Shown: positions 23,791 through 32,971, numbered from the stretch's first letter. The stretch: DNA of 64,000 bases from Parasutterella muris (GCF_009767915.1 NZ_WSRP01000002.1:1-64000), one strand, 5' to 3'. Notes: a model not told the origin generated them from the sequence alone. Numbers and translations are program-made.

Positions 23791-25134
23791 TTACATATCT
23801 GATTCTTTGAGAGGTTTTCTCAGTTCTGCGCGAATATTATCCATCGCCGAGTAAAAATCTTTCATCATGACCAGTCCCAGCAGTTTGCCTCTGTCAGTCA
23901 CAATAAACTGGTTGGGATCGTCCGGATTCTCTTTAATGGCACCTGCCAGCTTCAGTCCCAGAACTTCTTTAAACAAAGCTCTATCCAGATTGACGCCGTG
24001 CACTTCTTTGAAATAGCGGCGGTTCAGACGCCCTGCGAAAAGACCTAAAAGAAGACGATACTGAAGTACATTGAACTTATCAAACGTCCGCTTTCTTTCA
24101 ACACCGTTTCTTCCCGATCCGATGCGCTCGTTATAGCGTCTCAGTGAGAATGTATTCACATAAAGCGTGTCACCAAGAAAACTAAACGCTCCGGAGCCTA
24201 CGCCGAGATATTCGTCGTTATCGATAACGTATTCGTCAAATCCCTCGTTGTTGGACTTGCCGAACGCCCAGCTTGAAAGCTGCGTGTAGTCATGGCAGAG
24301 CGTATCAAGAATAATTCGATACTGCTCAGCCATAATTTCCGGGGGCGCTGCGATCTTGTCCTTGACGCTGCGTTTTGTCTGGCTCGTCACCATCAGAGGA
24401 TAAGTAGTAATCTGACGCGGCGACAGCTCAAGCAGTTTGGCTAAATCCGAACGAAGAACTTCGTTGGTCTGTCCGTGAAAACCGAAGATCATGTCAACGT
24501 TGCAGATCGGGAAAAGCTCCTGAGCCTTTTGGATGTAGTCGAAAACCTGCTTGCCGGTACCGAACTTATCACGCTCGGTCATCTTCAGAATTCCGTCGTC
24601 AAAGCTCTGTACACCGATCGACATGCGGTCTACTAATCCTTTAAGCATCGAAATGGACGGATCGCCCATTACCTGAGGATCCGTCTCGCAGGAAACCTCC
24701 TTGATGCCGGGAAAGAGCGTACGGGTGAGCTCGATCGTCTTAACAAGCTCATCCATCAGAACAGTTGTCGTACCGCCGCCAATATAAAGCGAAGTAAAGT
24801 TGTACCCCATGTCATGAACCGACTGTATCTCTTTGCGCAGGTTCACAAAGTATTCACGGGCTTTGTATTCTTTAAACAGAAAACGATGGAATGTGCAGTA
24901 AGAGCAAAGCGTCTTGCAGAAAGGAATGTGCGCGTACATCATGTACTGATGACCTTCCTGCGGTTTGGGAAACTCCTGAAGAATGCAGGGATCCAGAGTC
25001 AGATTTTTGTCCAGGTAGTACTGCATGACCGCTTCGGTCGCCCTCAGCATCCAGCCCGGTGCAATTGCTTCTGATTTCTCGTGCTTTGCGTTTCCTTTGT
25101 ACGCAGTGCGGATCGTTTCCGTTGATTTTTCCAT
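23791..25134 (-). CDS. HemN/HemW-like radical SAM protein next to the hydrogenase operon
   Basis: A 447-residue radical SAM protein of the coproporphyrinogen oxidase-like family. The [4Fe-4S] motif is CKTLCSYC near residue 73, preceded by MYAHIPF; the SAM-binding glycine motif is YIGGGTTT. The fourth Cys found in true HemN directly after the motif is missing (TF instead), which favours a HemW-type haem chaperone, a HutW-like protein or an unassigned function over oxygen-independent coproporphyrinogen oxidase. The C-terminal third has the winged-helix region of the family. It lies 233 bases upstream of hydA on the same strand. A role in making or inserting haem for the cytochrome b subunit, or in hydrogenase assembly, is inference from position. 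Confidence 0.75.
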   Translation of the reverse strand: MEKSTETIRTAYKGNAKHEKSEAIAPGWMLRATEAVMQYYLDKNLTLDPCILQEFPKPQEGHQYMMYAHIPFCKTLCSYCTFHRFLFKEYKAREYFVNLRKEIQSVHDMGYNFTSLYIGGGTTTVLMDELVKTIELTRTLFPGIKEVSCETDPQVMGDPSISMLKGLVDRMSIGVQSFDDGILKMTERDKFGTGKQVFDYIQKAQELFPICNVDMIFGFHGQTNEVLRSDLAKLLELSPRQITTYPLMVTSQTKRSVKDKIAAPPEIMAEQYRIILDTLCHDYTQLSSWAFGKSNNEGFDEYVIDNDEYLGVGSGAFSFLGDTLYVNTFSLRRYNERIGSGRNGVERKRTFDKFNVLQYRLLLGLFAGRLNRRYFKEVHGVNLDRALFKEVLGLKLAGAIKENPDDPNQFIVTDRGKLLGLVMMKDFYSAMDNIRAELRKPLKESDM

Positions 25135-25166
25135 GATGACTCTTACTACGTTAGTTCGACCGAGAA

Positions 25167-27035
25167 TTATAGGTTATTCGCGGCATGTGAACTTTTTTTG
25201 GCCCCCATATACATGTCATCAATCAGCGATCCGTATTTTTCGTTCATGGGCTTTCTCTTCAGCTTCAGCGTCGGTGTCAGCAGACCGTTGTCAATCGTCC
25301 ACTCGTCCAGCGTAAGCGTGACATTTCGCGGCACAGCGTATGCCGGAAAGGTCCTGCAGGCCTTTTTTACCTGCTGAAGCACCGCGCTCTTGGCGCTGCT
25401 TGCGGTGAGCGAAACCTGATCCTTCGGATCCAAATGCAGCGAAGAAGCAAGAGCGCTCCACCGCTCGCAATCCAAGGAAACCAATACTCCAATATAGGGC
25501 TTCCCGTCTCCTACGGCATAGCACTGGTTCACCAAAGGAAGCGTTTCCACCGCACTCTCGATATCCACCGGAGAAATCTTTTCACCGGTCGACGTCACAA
25601 TAATCTCTTTGATTCTGCCGACAATTTTCAGACGCCTGTCCTCATCAAAACGGCCCTGATCTCCTGTGTGCAGCCAGCCGTCCTCCGTAAAGGCTTCCTT
25701 GGTCTCTTTTTCGCGATTCCAGTATCCGCGCATCACCAAGTCGCCCTTAATTTGAATCTCGTCCTTGTCGCCTAAACGAATTCCGACATCCTTCAGTGCT
25801 CTTCCAACCGTGGCCGGATCGTTATCCGTTACGTTATTTCCGCTGATAATCGGAGAAGTCTCCGTCATGCCGTAACCTTGAATGACGGGAAGACCGAGTC
25901 CGCAAAACACTTTTGCCGCTTCCGGATTCAAAGATGCCCCGCCGCTGATCGCAACACGAAGACGGCCGCCGAACTGGGATTTAAGCGTCCTGGAAATTTT
26001 CCCGCCGATCAGTTTGTTCGTCACTGAATCAATCAGCGGGGGCACTGACGACGCCACCCGAATTCGATTCTTTCTGCAGAACACTCTCCAGCCGGCGTTC
26101 ACTGCCGTTTCGAAAACCTTCTTGGCGACAGGACCTTTATCCAAAAGCACTTTATTGAGCTTTCCGTAGATACGCTCATATACGCGGGGAACGGAAATCA
26201 GAACATTGGGTTTGGCAATCCTGAAGTCCTCCGCCAAGTACTGAAGCGATCGATTGAAAACAATCGTAGAGCCGGTTGCCAGCGCGAGATAGTAGCCCGC
26301 CGTCCTCTCAAACATATGGGAAAGAGGAAGAAAAGAGAGGAAGATATCACCGACTTCCGGCTTCACGTGAGCAAGCGTAGAGCGAACATTGCTCGTAATG
26401 TTTTTGTGTGTCAGCATGACGCCTTTGGGTCTGCCGGTCGTTCCGGAGGTGTACACAATGCAGGCTAAATCCTGCTCGGTCGGAGAGTCCGGAAGATCGG
26501 CATTCTGAGAGGCCGACGCAAGCCAGGCCGCAAGCGCGCTGACCATACCGCCTGACGGCGCTTCATCATCGGTAATGATGACCTTCTTCAGCGCCGAAAG
26601 GTCAAATCCGGCTTCTTTAATTTTTTCCCACTTGGAAACTTTGTCGGTGACAAGAACGGATGCGCCGCTGTCCTGGAGAATATATGCGCTCGATGCGGGA
26701 GTATCAATTGCGTGCAGCGGGACCGGGACAAGAGTATTGGCCATCGCCGCCTGGTCAAAACAAACAGCATTGACGCCGTTGGGCAAAAGCATCGCGACAC
26801 GATCGCCTCGCTTCAGGTTGAGAGCGGCAAAAGCTTTGCGCCAGCTCAAAACTTTTTCTCCAAGCTCGCTGTAGGTAACGGAAACCCATTCCTTTGTCGA
26901 TTTGTTGAATTCCCGTAAAGCCTCGTCCGAAGGCCCTTTGCAGACCCGATTCTGGAAAAATTCACACAGTGTTGTTAACCCGTCAAGAGCCCTAGCTCGC
27001 TCTTCCTTGCTATCTGTCACGATACTATCTCCCAT
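25167..27035 (-). CDS. AMP-forming long-chain fatty acyl-CoA synthetase
   Basis: A 622-residue ANL-superfamily ligase that activates fatty acids with ATP and CoA. The A3 motif reads YTSGTTGRPKGVMLTH (near 195), A5 is QGYGMTETSP, A7 WLHTGDQG, and A8 GRIKEIIVTSTGEKISP. A C-terminal Lys in the A10 region (LTPTLKLKR) completes the set; the pattern is that of FadD15/ACSL-type enzymes. ATG at 27035 is preferred because AGCAGGT lies seven bases upstream; an in-frame ATG at 27056 has no such site. The gene starts a minus-strand stretch that ends 32 bases before the radical SAM gene, so co-transcription with it is possible. Confidence 0.9.
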   Translation of the reverse strand: MGDSIVTDSKEERARALDGLTTLCEFFQNRVCKGPSDEALREFNKSTKEWVSVTYSELGEKVLSWRKAFAALNLKRGDRVAMLLPNGVNAVCFDQAAMANTLVPVPLHAIDTPASSAYILQDSGASVLVTDKVSKWEKIKEAGFDLSALKKVIITDDEAPSGGMVSALAAWLASASQNADLPDSPTEQDLACIVYTSGTTGRPKGVMLTHKNITSNVRSTLAHVKPEVGDIFLSFLPLSHMFERTAGYYLALATGSTIVFNRSLQYLAEDFRIAKPNVLISVPRVYERIYGKLNKVLLDKGPVAKKVFETAVNAGWRVFCRKNRIRVASSVPPLIDSVTNKLIGGKISRTLKSQFGGRLRVAISGGASLNPEAAKVFCGLGLPVIQGYGMTETSPIISGNNVTDNDPATVGRALKDVGIRLGDKDEIQIKGDLVMRGYWNREKETKEAFTEDGWLHTGDQGRFDEDRRLKIVGRIKEIIVTSTGEKISPVDIESAVETLPLVNQCYAVGDGKPYIGVLVSLDCERWSALASSLHLDPKDQVSLTASSAKSAVLQQVKKACRTFPAYAVPRNVTLTLDEWTIDNGLLTPTLKLKRKPMNEKYGSLIDDMYMGAKKSSHAANNL

Positions 27036-27183
27036 AATACCTGCTAGGCTAAACATAAAAATAAGTATTTAACGACGTAAAAAATCCGTGTTTACCCTAA
27101 CAAATCCGCAGCGAAAAAATTTCTTCTTTTTTCGAAAAATGCGCAATCAAGCGGGTGCGGCTTGATGTCTGCCGGCAAAGGTC

Positions 27184-27208
27184 AATAAAAAAGCCGCTGA
27201 ACGCGGCT
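27184..27208 (-). terminator. Terminator of the secreted Pro/Gly-rich protein gene
   Basis: On the minus strand AGCCGC-GTTCA-GCGGCT is followed by TTTTTTATT, a compact strong terminator 23 bases after the stop. A second stem (ATCAAGC ... GCTTGAT, 27146-27166) follows 20 bases on, perhaps a back-up terminator. Confidence 0.85.
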
Positions 27209-27230
27209 CTCCAAGAGAGGAATGTTTCGG

Positions 27231-27782
27231 CTAATTGGCCGGCATAATCCTAACCTCCCAGCCGGAGCTGCACTCCGTCACGAAAGGATAAAAATTCTTG
27301 CTGGCCTGGCACCAATACATCGTATTTCCCGACGGCGCAGGTGAAACAACAACAGGTGCCGGGGCTGCAACAGGCGCAGTCACAACCGGAGCCGGAATAA
27401 CCGTCGGCGCGGTCACGACAGGCGCCACCACTGGTGCTGTGTAAGTCGGTACGGCCGCAGTGACCGGATAAGCCGGAGGAACATAGCTTGGCGCAACATA
27501 CGTGGGCGACAAAGCATTGCTAATGGCTCCGGCCACACCGAGTCCGAGCCCTAATGTCAAAGCTCCGCCCAAGACATCTCTGCCGAAGTGGCGCCAGGGT
27601 CCGCCGTGGTGATAGCGAGGCGGAGGGGCCGGTCGAAAACCGGGACCTCCGGGAGGAGGACCGGGACGGAAGCCCGGACCGCCGTGGCCGGGGCCGCCGG
27701 GACGAGCATCAGCAAGCGATCCGCTCAATACAAGACACATGATGGAAGCGGTAAAGACCCCTTTTAATAATTTAGATTTCAT
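27231..27782 (-). CDS. Secreted low-complexity Pro/Gly/Val-rich protein
   Basis: A 183-residue protein with a signal peptide (about residues 1-26, ending SLADA). The mature part has a Gly/Pro/His-rich block with a repeated PGGPGFRP-type unit (residues 28-60), a hydrophobic glycine-rich segment (DVLGGALTLGLGLGVAGA, about 70-87), a Val/Pro/Ala/Thr repeat (about 93-150) and a C-terminal YWC ... FYPFVTEC ... GW module. That last module, with two Cys, recurs at the C-terminus of many proteobacterial envelope proteins. Function is unknown; an envelope or surface role is likely. It is transcribed alone and closed by its own terminator. The low-complexity middle may vary between strains. Confidence 0.8.
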   Translation of the reverse strand: MKSKLLKGVFTASIMCLVLSGSLADARPGGPGHGGPGFRPGPPPGGPGFRPAPPPRYHHGGPWRHFGRDVLGGALTLGLGLGVAGAISNALSPTYVAPSYVPPAYPVTAAVPTYTAPVVAPVVTAPTVIPAPVVTAPVAAPAPVVVSPAPSGNTMYWCQASKNFYPFVTECSSGWEVRIMPAN

Positions 27783-27849
27783 AGAGACCTCCTCTTTTGC
27801 TTCTGTTCTATACGAATAGTTTGGACTTTATCAGCCCGAAAATCTCAAA

Positions 27850-29679
27850 TTATTTTGCAAGAGATTGTTTTTCTTCCAACTGCTCCCAGAGCTGATACTT
27901 CTGCTCAAGACAGCTGCCGACATCCGTAAGTTCGTCCCCAAGCTTCAGTTTGTCTTCCGCACTCTTTGCGGCATAGTCGGGGGACTGCATTTGTTCAATC
28001 AGCTCGTTCTGCCGTGTCTCAAGCGCTTCAATTTCCGCGGGCAGCGCCTCCAAAGCCTGTCTCTCCTTATAGGTCAATCCGCCCTTGGGCTGCCGTTTCG
28101 GCTTAACAGACTTTTCTTTCGGAGCCTCTTTTGCCGCTTCCGTCTTCTTCTCTTCTTTCCCCTCTTTTGCCCGCCAGCGCAGCCATTCTTCATAGCCGCC
28201 CGCATACGAGGTCCACTTGCCGTTCTTGTCCGGCGCAATCGCAAACGTAGCGACGTTATCCATGAACTGCCGATCGTGAGACACAATCAGTACGGTACCG
28301 GGATAACTGCTCAGCGTATCCTCAAGCATCTCGACGGATTCAATATCCAAGTCATTGGTCGGTTCGTCCATCACAAGAAGATTTGCCGGCTTGGCAAACA
28401 GTTTCGCAAGCAGCAGTCTGTTGCGTTCACCGCCTGAGAGACTGCCGACTTTGACGTTCATTCGATGCGGTGGGAAGAGAAAATCCCCGAGGTAGCCGAC
28501 AATGTGCTTTTTCACTCCGCCGACTTCAACCCAGTCGGAGCCCGGCGAAACCGTCTCCTGAAGCGTTTTATCCGGATCCAGTTCCGTTCGAAGCTGATCA
28601 AAATAGGCGACTTGGAGATTGGTTCCGGGTTTGACCGTGCCCTCATCCGGAGCAACCTGCCCGAGAATAATTTTAATCAGCGTACTCTTTCCAACCCCAT
28701 TGGGTCCGAGCAGTCCGAGCTTATCGCCGCGCATCACGCGCATGGTCAGATCATTAATCAGGCAGCGGCCGCCGTAACTCTTATAAACGTCAGTCAATTC
28801 GGCAACGATTTTGCCGCTTCGCTCACCTGCGTCGATGTTCAGATCAACCACACCCAAACGGTCTCTGCGGTTTTCTCGTTCAACACGCATCTTTTCAAGC
28901 CGTCTGACGCGGCCTTCATTGCGCGTGCGCCGCGCTTCAATGCCTCGGCGAATCCAAGCCTCTTCCTGCGACCACACTTTGTCAAAGTTCTGACGCGCCT
29001 TCTCTTCGTCCGCAAGCTCGGCCGCTTTGCGCGTCTGGTATTCTTCGAAATTTCCGGGATAGCGGCGCACAACGCCTCGATCAAGCTCCCATATAGAGTC
29101 AACGATACGGTTCAAAAAGGCTCGGTCATGCGTAACCGTTACCAGTGAGCGGGATTTTTTAAACTCGGAAAGAATAATCTCTTCAAGCAGCTCGATCGCG
29201 TCAATATCCAAATGGTTGGTTGGTTCATCCAGCAGAAGAAGATCCGGCTCAAGGGAAAACGCCAGCGCAAGCGCCGCTTTTTTCTTCTCTCCGCCTGATG
29301 CCTTGGACAGATCCGCATTTTCATCCAGACCGAAGCGATGCAGATATTCCGATAATCTGCTCTGCAGCTGCCAACGGTATTTACTGTCGGCAATGTCATC
29401 AAAGCGGCCGCGAAGAACAAGCGACTCCATCAGCGTCGGAGCCTCAGGAAAAAAGGGTTCCTGTTCCACATAAACCGCGTTTAAACCGTTTTGTATGTGA
29501 AGCGTTCCGTCGTCAAGTTTCTCCAGCCCGGCAAGCACTTTCATCAGGGAGCTTTTTCCTGTCCCGTTTCGTCCGATCAATCCGATTCTCTGCCCTTCTT
29601 CAACCGTCAGATCGACAGAATCAAGAAGAGGCTTGTCCCCCCAGGCCAGGTGAGCCTGCAATATCGAGATCAGACTCAT
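27850..29679 (-). CDS. uup: ABC-F ATPase Uup
   Basis: A 609-residue cytoplasmic protein with two ABC ATPase domains and no membrane segments. The first Walker A is GRNGTGKSSLM, signature KASGGEKKKAALALA and Walker B LLLLDEPTNHLDI; the second Walker A is GPNGVGKSTLI with LSGGERNRLLLAKL and LLVMDEPTNDLDI. A basic linker and a C-terminal coiled coil (about 540-605) are typical of Uup, which acts on ribosomes and on branched DNA intermediates. The start overlaps the stop of the LpoA-like gene by four bases (ATGA), so they are translationally coupled. Confidence 0.9.
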   Translation of the reverse strand: MSLISILQAHLAWGDKPLLDSVDLTVEEGQRIGLIGRNGTGKSSLMKVLAGLEKLDDGTLHIQNGLNAVYVEQEPFFPEAPTLMESLVLRGRFDDIADSKYRWQLQSRLSEYLHRFGLDENADLSKASGGEKKKAALALAFSLEPDLLLLDEPTNHLDIDAIELLEEIILSEFKKSRSLVTVTHDRAFLNRIVDSIWELDRGVVRRYPGNFEEYQTRKAAELADEEKARQNFDKVWSQEEAWIRRGIEARRTRNEGRVRRLEKMRVERENRRDRLGVVDLNIDAGERSGKIVAELTDVYKSYGGRCLINDLTMRVMRGDKLGLLGPNGVGKSTLIKIILGQVAPDEGTVKPGTNLQVAYFDQLRTELDPDKTLQETVSPGSDWVEVGGVKKHIVGYLGDFLFPPHRMNVKVGSLSGGERNRLLLAKLFAKPANLLVMDEPTNDLDIESVEMLEDTLSSYPGTVLIVSHDRQFMDNVATFAIAPDKNGKWTSYAGGYEEWLRWRAKEGKEEKKTEAAKEAPKEKSVKPKRQPKGGLTYKERQALEALPAEIEALETRQNELIEQMQSPDYAAKSAEDKLKLGDELTDVGSCLEQKYQLWEQLEEKQSLAK

Positions 29680-30827
29680 AATCCTGCATCTCCGGCATCT
29701 TCGGTGAACTGCACTAAATCTTCTTCCGCGGAACCGGTCTTCGAAGGATTCACCACCGCCTTGTCAAGCTGACGAATAACACGCTGTCCGTCTTCACCGG
29801 AATAGGTCAGTCTGCCGCTCATGCTTTCCGAGAATGAAAAATCTTTGGCCCACTTCAGCCATTGCTCTCCAACCTGCCAGGCATCAATGCCCACGGCAAA
29901 CATCTGCCGCTCTTCCTGACTCATCTTGTCGTACACCTTCATATAACCGGAGTAGGACGAGAGCGGAAGTTTTGTTTCTGCGGGAAGTTCAAGCGTAACC
30001 ATGCCGACAAGATCATTGGCTTGGGTCTTTGCCTGCATACGATCCTGCAGATGCAGAGGACTTGTGTACGTTGTTCCGAATACGGGAAGTTCCGGCGGAA
30101 TATAGGGCCTTAAAAGACTTGCCTGCTGTGCGCTCATCGCAAAGAAAACGCCTCGGAAGCTCTTTCCGCGCATTTCCTGACGAAGATAACTCAGCTGCTC
30201 AGGGGAAATACTTCGGCGTTCAGCGGACACGCCGGACTTTGCAAGCTCTCGCTCAATTGTTCGGGCAAGCTTGTCGTCATAATCGCTGCCAGTCGTGAAA
30301 ATCACAAAACTCTTTGCCGCGTTCTGCTCCGAAGCAGTGTTCTCAAGCGCGATCTTAACCAGCTGCTCGGCTTCGCTTTCAACCGACATGTCCAGCGTGA
30401 GCATCAGCTCGGGGACGCGCTCCGTGTGCGCTCGATTAATCGCGACCACCGGGAGAGGAAGATAACTAAGCTCTGAAACCGCCTGCACCGCCGGCTTTGA
30501 AACCGGACCGATCGCAAGCATCGCGCCTGCGTCCGCAGCGGAGTTTAAAACATCACGTACGGCCGACGGTTCACTCAAAGTGAACTCCACCAGCTCATAC
30601 TTATCCTTTACTCGCTCGTAGGCTGCCCGGATACCTGCCCGCAAAGGGGTCGTAGCCTGCCACAAAGGGCTGCCCTTCGGCGATACAATCAATGCCACTT
30701 TCTGTCTCTGCACCGCTTCATCCGTGTGCGCAGAGCCTGAACTTTCCTGAGCGACGGCATTCATCGATAAGGAAACCGCCAGGACAGCAGTTAAGCTAAT
30801 TAAACGGCATCTAACCAATGAGGTCAA
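29676..30827 (-). CDS. LpoA-like periplasmic penicillin-binding-protein activator
   Basis: About 383 residues with a signal peptide (RCRLISLTAVLAVSLSMNAVAQ) and a type I periplasmic-binding-protein fold like the C-terminal domain of LpoA/LppC (IGPVSKPAVQAV, PVVAINRAH, MVTLELP, FAVGIDAWQVGEQW). LpoA stimulates the glycosyltransferase/transpeptidase PBP1a from the outer membrane. Unlike LpoA, this protein has no lipobox Cys at the cleavage site and lacks the N-terminal TPR domain, so it may be soluble in the periplasm. TTG at 30827 is chosen: GGAG lies seven bases upstream and it gives a normal signal peptide. The start is one base away from the divergent rsmI ATG. The pairing with rsmI is conserved in proteobacteria. 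Confidence 0.75.
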   Translation of the reverse strand: MTSLVRCRLISLTAVLAVSLSMNAVAQESSGSAHTDEAVQRQKVALIVSPKGSPLWQATTPLRAGIRAAYERVKDKYELVEFTLSEPSAVRDVLNSAADAGAMLAIGPVSKPAVQAVSELSYLPLPVVAINRAHTERVPELMLTLDMSVESEAEQLVKIALENTASEQNAAKSFVIFTTGSDYDDKLARTIERELAKSGVSAERRSISPEQLSYLRQEMRGKSFRGVFFAMSAQQASLLRPYIPPELPVFGTTYTSPLHLQDRMQAKTQANDLVGMVTLELPAETKLPLSSYSGYMKVYDKMSQEERQMFAVGIDAWQVGEQWLKWAKDFSFSESMSGRLTYSGEDGQRVIRQLDKAVVNPSKTGSAEEDLVQFTEDAGDAGL

Positions 30828-30828
30828 A

Positions 30829-31737
30829 ATGGACTCCTCGAAACCTTGCTTCGAAATTGAAAAAATACTCGACAGCATTTCTCTTGCATCTCAGGATCTT
30901 CCCGCTCCGGCCCTTTATATCGTAGGACTGCCAATCGGCAATCTCGGCGACATCACGCTGAGAGCGCTTTGGACGCTCTCTCAGGCAGATTTCATCGCGG
31001 CTGAAGACACCCGAGAAACTAAGAAATTACTTGAGAAGTTTAATATACAGGGACGGCTCTTCCCAGTGCACCAGCACAACGAGCATGAAGGAACGGAAAA
31101 AATCCTCGAGTACCTCTCTCAGGGACTGAGAGTCGCACTGGTGACGGACGCGGGCACGCCCGCAGTCTCGGACCCCGGCTCAAAAAGCGTCGCAATTGTT
31201 CGTGAGCACGGCTATCGCGTCATTCCGGTTCCGGGCGCAAGTGCCGTTGTCACGGCCATGTCCGCTGCCGGTATGGCGCCTGAGGGCTTCGTTTTCCACG
31301 GCTTCCTTCACGGCGGTAAAAAGGAACGTCGGGACGAAATCGCCAAACTCGTTTCCGGCGGACGCACATTCATCCTCTACGAAGCGCCGCACCGTATCCT
31401 TAAACTCGCGGAAGAACTCGCCGAAAATGTTCCCGCGCAGAGAAAAATCGCCATCGCAAGAGAACTGACAAAAAAATTCGAAAATATCGAATCATTAACC
31501 GCTTCCGAATTGACTGACTGGTCAAAGCATCATGAGCCTAGAGGAGAGTATGTAGTTTTAGTAAATGCGGAAGAGAAAAATACCGAAGAGGAGTTAAGCC
31601 AGGAGCTTAGAGAATGGTTGGATAACCTTATTCCGCTGCTTCCAACTGGACAGCTTGCGGCAGTTGCCAGTAAGATTTCCGGTTTATCCAAAAAAATTAT
31701 CTATAACTATATATTGAGCAAGAAAAATTCCTCTTAA
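30829..31737 (+). CDS. rsmI: 16S rRNA (cytidine(1402)-2'-O)-methyltransferase
   Basis: A 302-residue methyltransferase of the tetrapyrrole methylase fold that modifies C1402 in the ribosomal P site. Family signatures are YIVGLPIGNLGDITLRAL, AAEDTRETKKLL, LVTDAGTPAVSDPG and PVPGASAVVTAMSAAG. The N-terminus carries about 25 residues before the conserved start of the fold. ATG at 30829 has GAGG nine bases upstream. It is divergent from the LpoA-like gene with start codons almost touching, so each promoter must lie inside the other gene. Confidence 0.94.
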   Translation: MDSSKPCFEIEKILDSISLASQDLPAPALYIVGLPIGNLGDITLRALWTLSQADFIAAEDTRETKKLLEKFNIQGRLFPVHQHNEHEGTEKILEYLSQGLRVALVTDAGTPAVSDPGSKSVAIVREHGYRVIPVPGASAVVTAMSAAGMAPEGFVFHGFLHGGKKERRDEIAKLVSGGRTFILYEAPHRILKLAEELAENVPAQRKIAIARELTKKFENIESLTASELTDWSKHHEPRGEYVVLVNAEEKNTEEELSQELREWLDNLIPLLPTGQLAAVASKISGLSKKIIYNYILSKKNSS

Positions 31738-31783
31738 CCGTCGCGAGCGGTCAGGACGGAATTTCTGCAGAAGGAGATGTTAA

Positions 31784-32971
31784 ATGTCCAGTAAGAAGAA
31801 CAAGGTCGAGACACCCGAACCGAACCAGCAGGCTGCCGTTCAGCCGGAAGCTGACGAGAAAGATCCTTTCCAGACAGAGATCGAAGGAATCACGTCTTCT
31901 CCGATCACCTCAGAGGCCGAAGCCGAAACTTACGTCACCAAACAAATGACGGCCGCCGCCAATGAGCATGAAATGGCGGCTCTGATCTCGATTCTCGACG
32001 GAGAAGCTCCTGCCGACCGCAAAGCGATTCTCAAGGCTCTGGTGCAGCGTGAGAAAGTTAAAGACGCCTCTTCCAAGCCTGAACCTGTCGTTAGCGAGAA
32101 CGAACTGAACGAAGACTGGAAAAACGGCGGCTATCCGTACAAAAACCGCATGAGCCGCAAGCTCTACGAAAAAGAAAAGTATCTTCTTCAGGTCGAACTT
32201 CTCAAGCTGCAGACTTGGGTTAAGGAAACCGGACAGCGCGTTGTAATCCTCTTTGAAGGACGCGATGCTGCAGGCAAAGGCGGCACAATCCGCCGCTTCA
32301 TGGAGCACCTGAATCCCCGCGGCGCACGCGTGATCGCTCTGGAAAAACCGACTGAGAGAGAACTTGGTCAGTGGTACTTCCAGCGCTACGTTCCGCATCT
32401 GCCGACCGCCGGCGAAATCGTCCTTTTTGACCGTTCCTGGTATAACCGCGCCGGCGTAGAACGCGTTATGGGCTTCTGCACCGATGAACAATACCTCGAG
32501 TTCATGAGAGAATGCCCGGAATTTGAGCGTTTTCTTACAAGAAGCGGTATTTATCTGATTAAGTTCTGGTTCTCCGTCAGCCGTAAAGAACAGAGAAGAC
32601 GCTTCAAAGAGCGCCAGGTTCATCCGCTCAAGCGCTGGAAGCTCTCTCCGATCGATATGGCCTCCCTCGATAAATGGGACGACTACACAAAAGCCAAAGA
32701 AGCGATGTTCCTGAACACCGACACGGTCGCCGCTCCCTGGACCGTCATTAAGAGTGACGATAAAAAACGCGCACGCCTGAACGCGATGCGCTATGTTCTG
32801 CACTCACTGCCCTACACCGACAAGGATCTTGACGCGATCGGCGCCATCGATCCGTTAATCCTCGGCCGAGCCAACACCATCTACGAAAAGGGTGAGCACA
32901 GCGATATCCTTCTTCAGCTTAGCAACAGCCTCGTCGGCGTGCAGAGAGATTCAAAGAAGAAAGGCAAATAA
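31784..32971 (+). CDS. ppk2: Polyphosphate kinase 2 (PPK2 family)
   Basis: A 395-residue polyphosphate:nucleotide phosphotransferase. The catalytic domain (about 120-360) has Walker A FEGRDAAGKGGTIRR, the lid region and Walker B LFDRSWYNRAGVERVMGF, the forms typical of one-domain PPK2. An acidic N-terminal extension of roughly 110 residues (PEPNQQAAVQPEADEKD and onward) has no known motif and looks partly disordered. Such enzymes make ATP or GTP from polyphosphate. AAGGAG lies nine bases upstream of ATG. An exopolyphosphatase-family gene is also in the window (56417-57880). A strong terminator follows. Confidence 0.92.
   Translation: MSSKKNKVETPEPNQQAAVQPEADEKDPFQTEIEGITSSPITSEAEAETYVTKQMTAAANEHEMAALISILDGEAPADRKAILKALVQREKVKDASSKPEPVVSENELNEDWKNGGYPYKNRMSRKLYEKEKYLLQVELLKLQTWVKETGQRVVILFEGRDAAGKGGTIRRFMEHLNPRGARVIALEKPTERELGQWYFQRYVPHLPTAGEIVLFDRSWYNRAGVERVMGFCTDEQYLEFMRECPEFERFLTRSGIYLIKFWFSVSRKEQRRRFKERQVHPLKRWKLSPIDMASLDKWDDYTKAKEAMFLNTDTVAAPWTVIKSDDKKRARLNAMRYVLHSLPYTDKDLDAIGAIDPLILGRANTIYEKGEHSDILLQLSNSLVGVQRDSKKKGK

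Noticed and set aside
27100-27170. Small RNA or CRISPR-like repeats in the gap before the Pro/Gly-rich gene
   Set aside because: Two short inverted repeats exist (27112-27134 and 27146-27166) but there is no promoter, no repeat-spacer pattern, and they are adequately explained as back-up terminators or A+T-rich noise.
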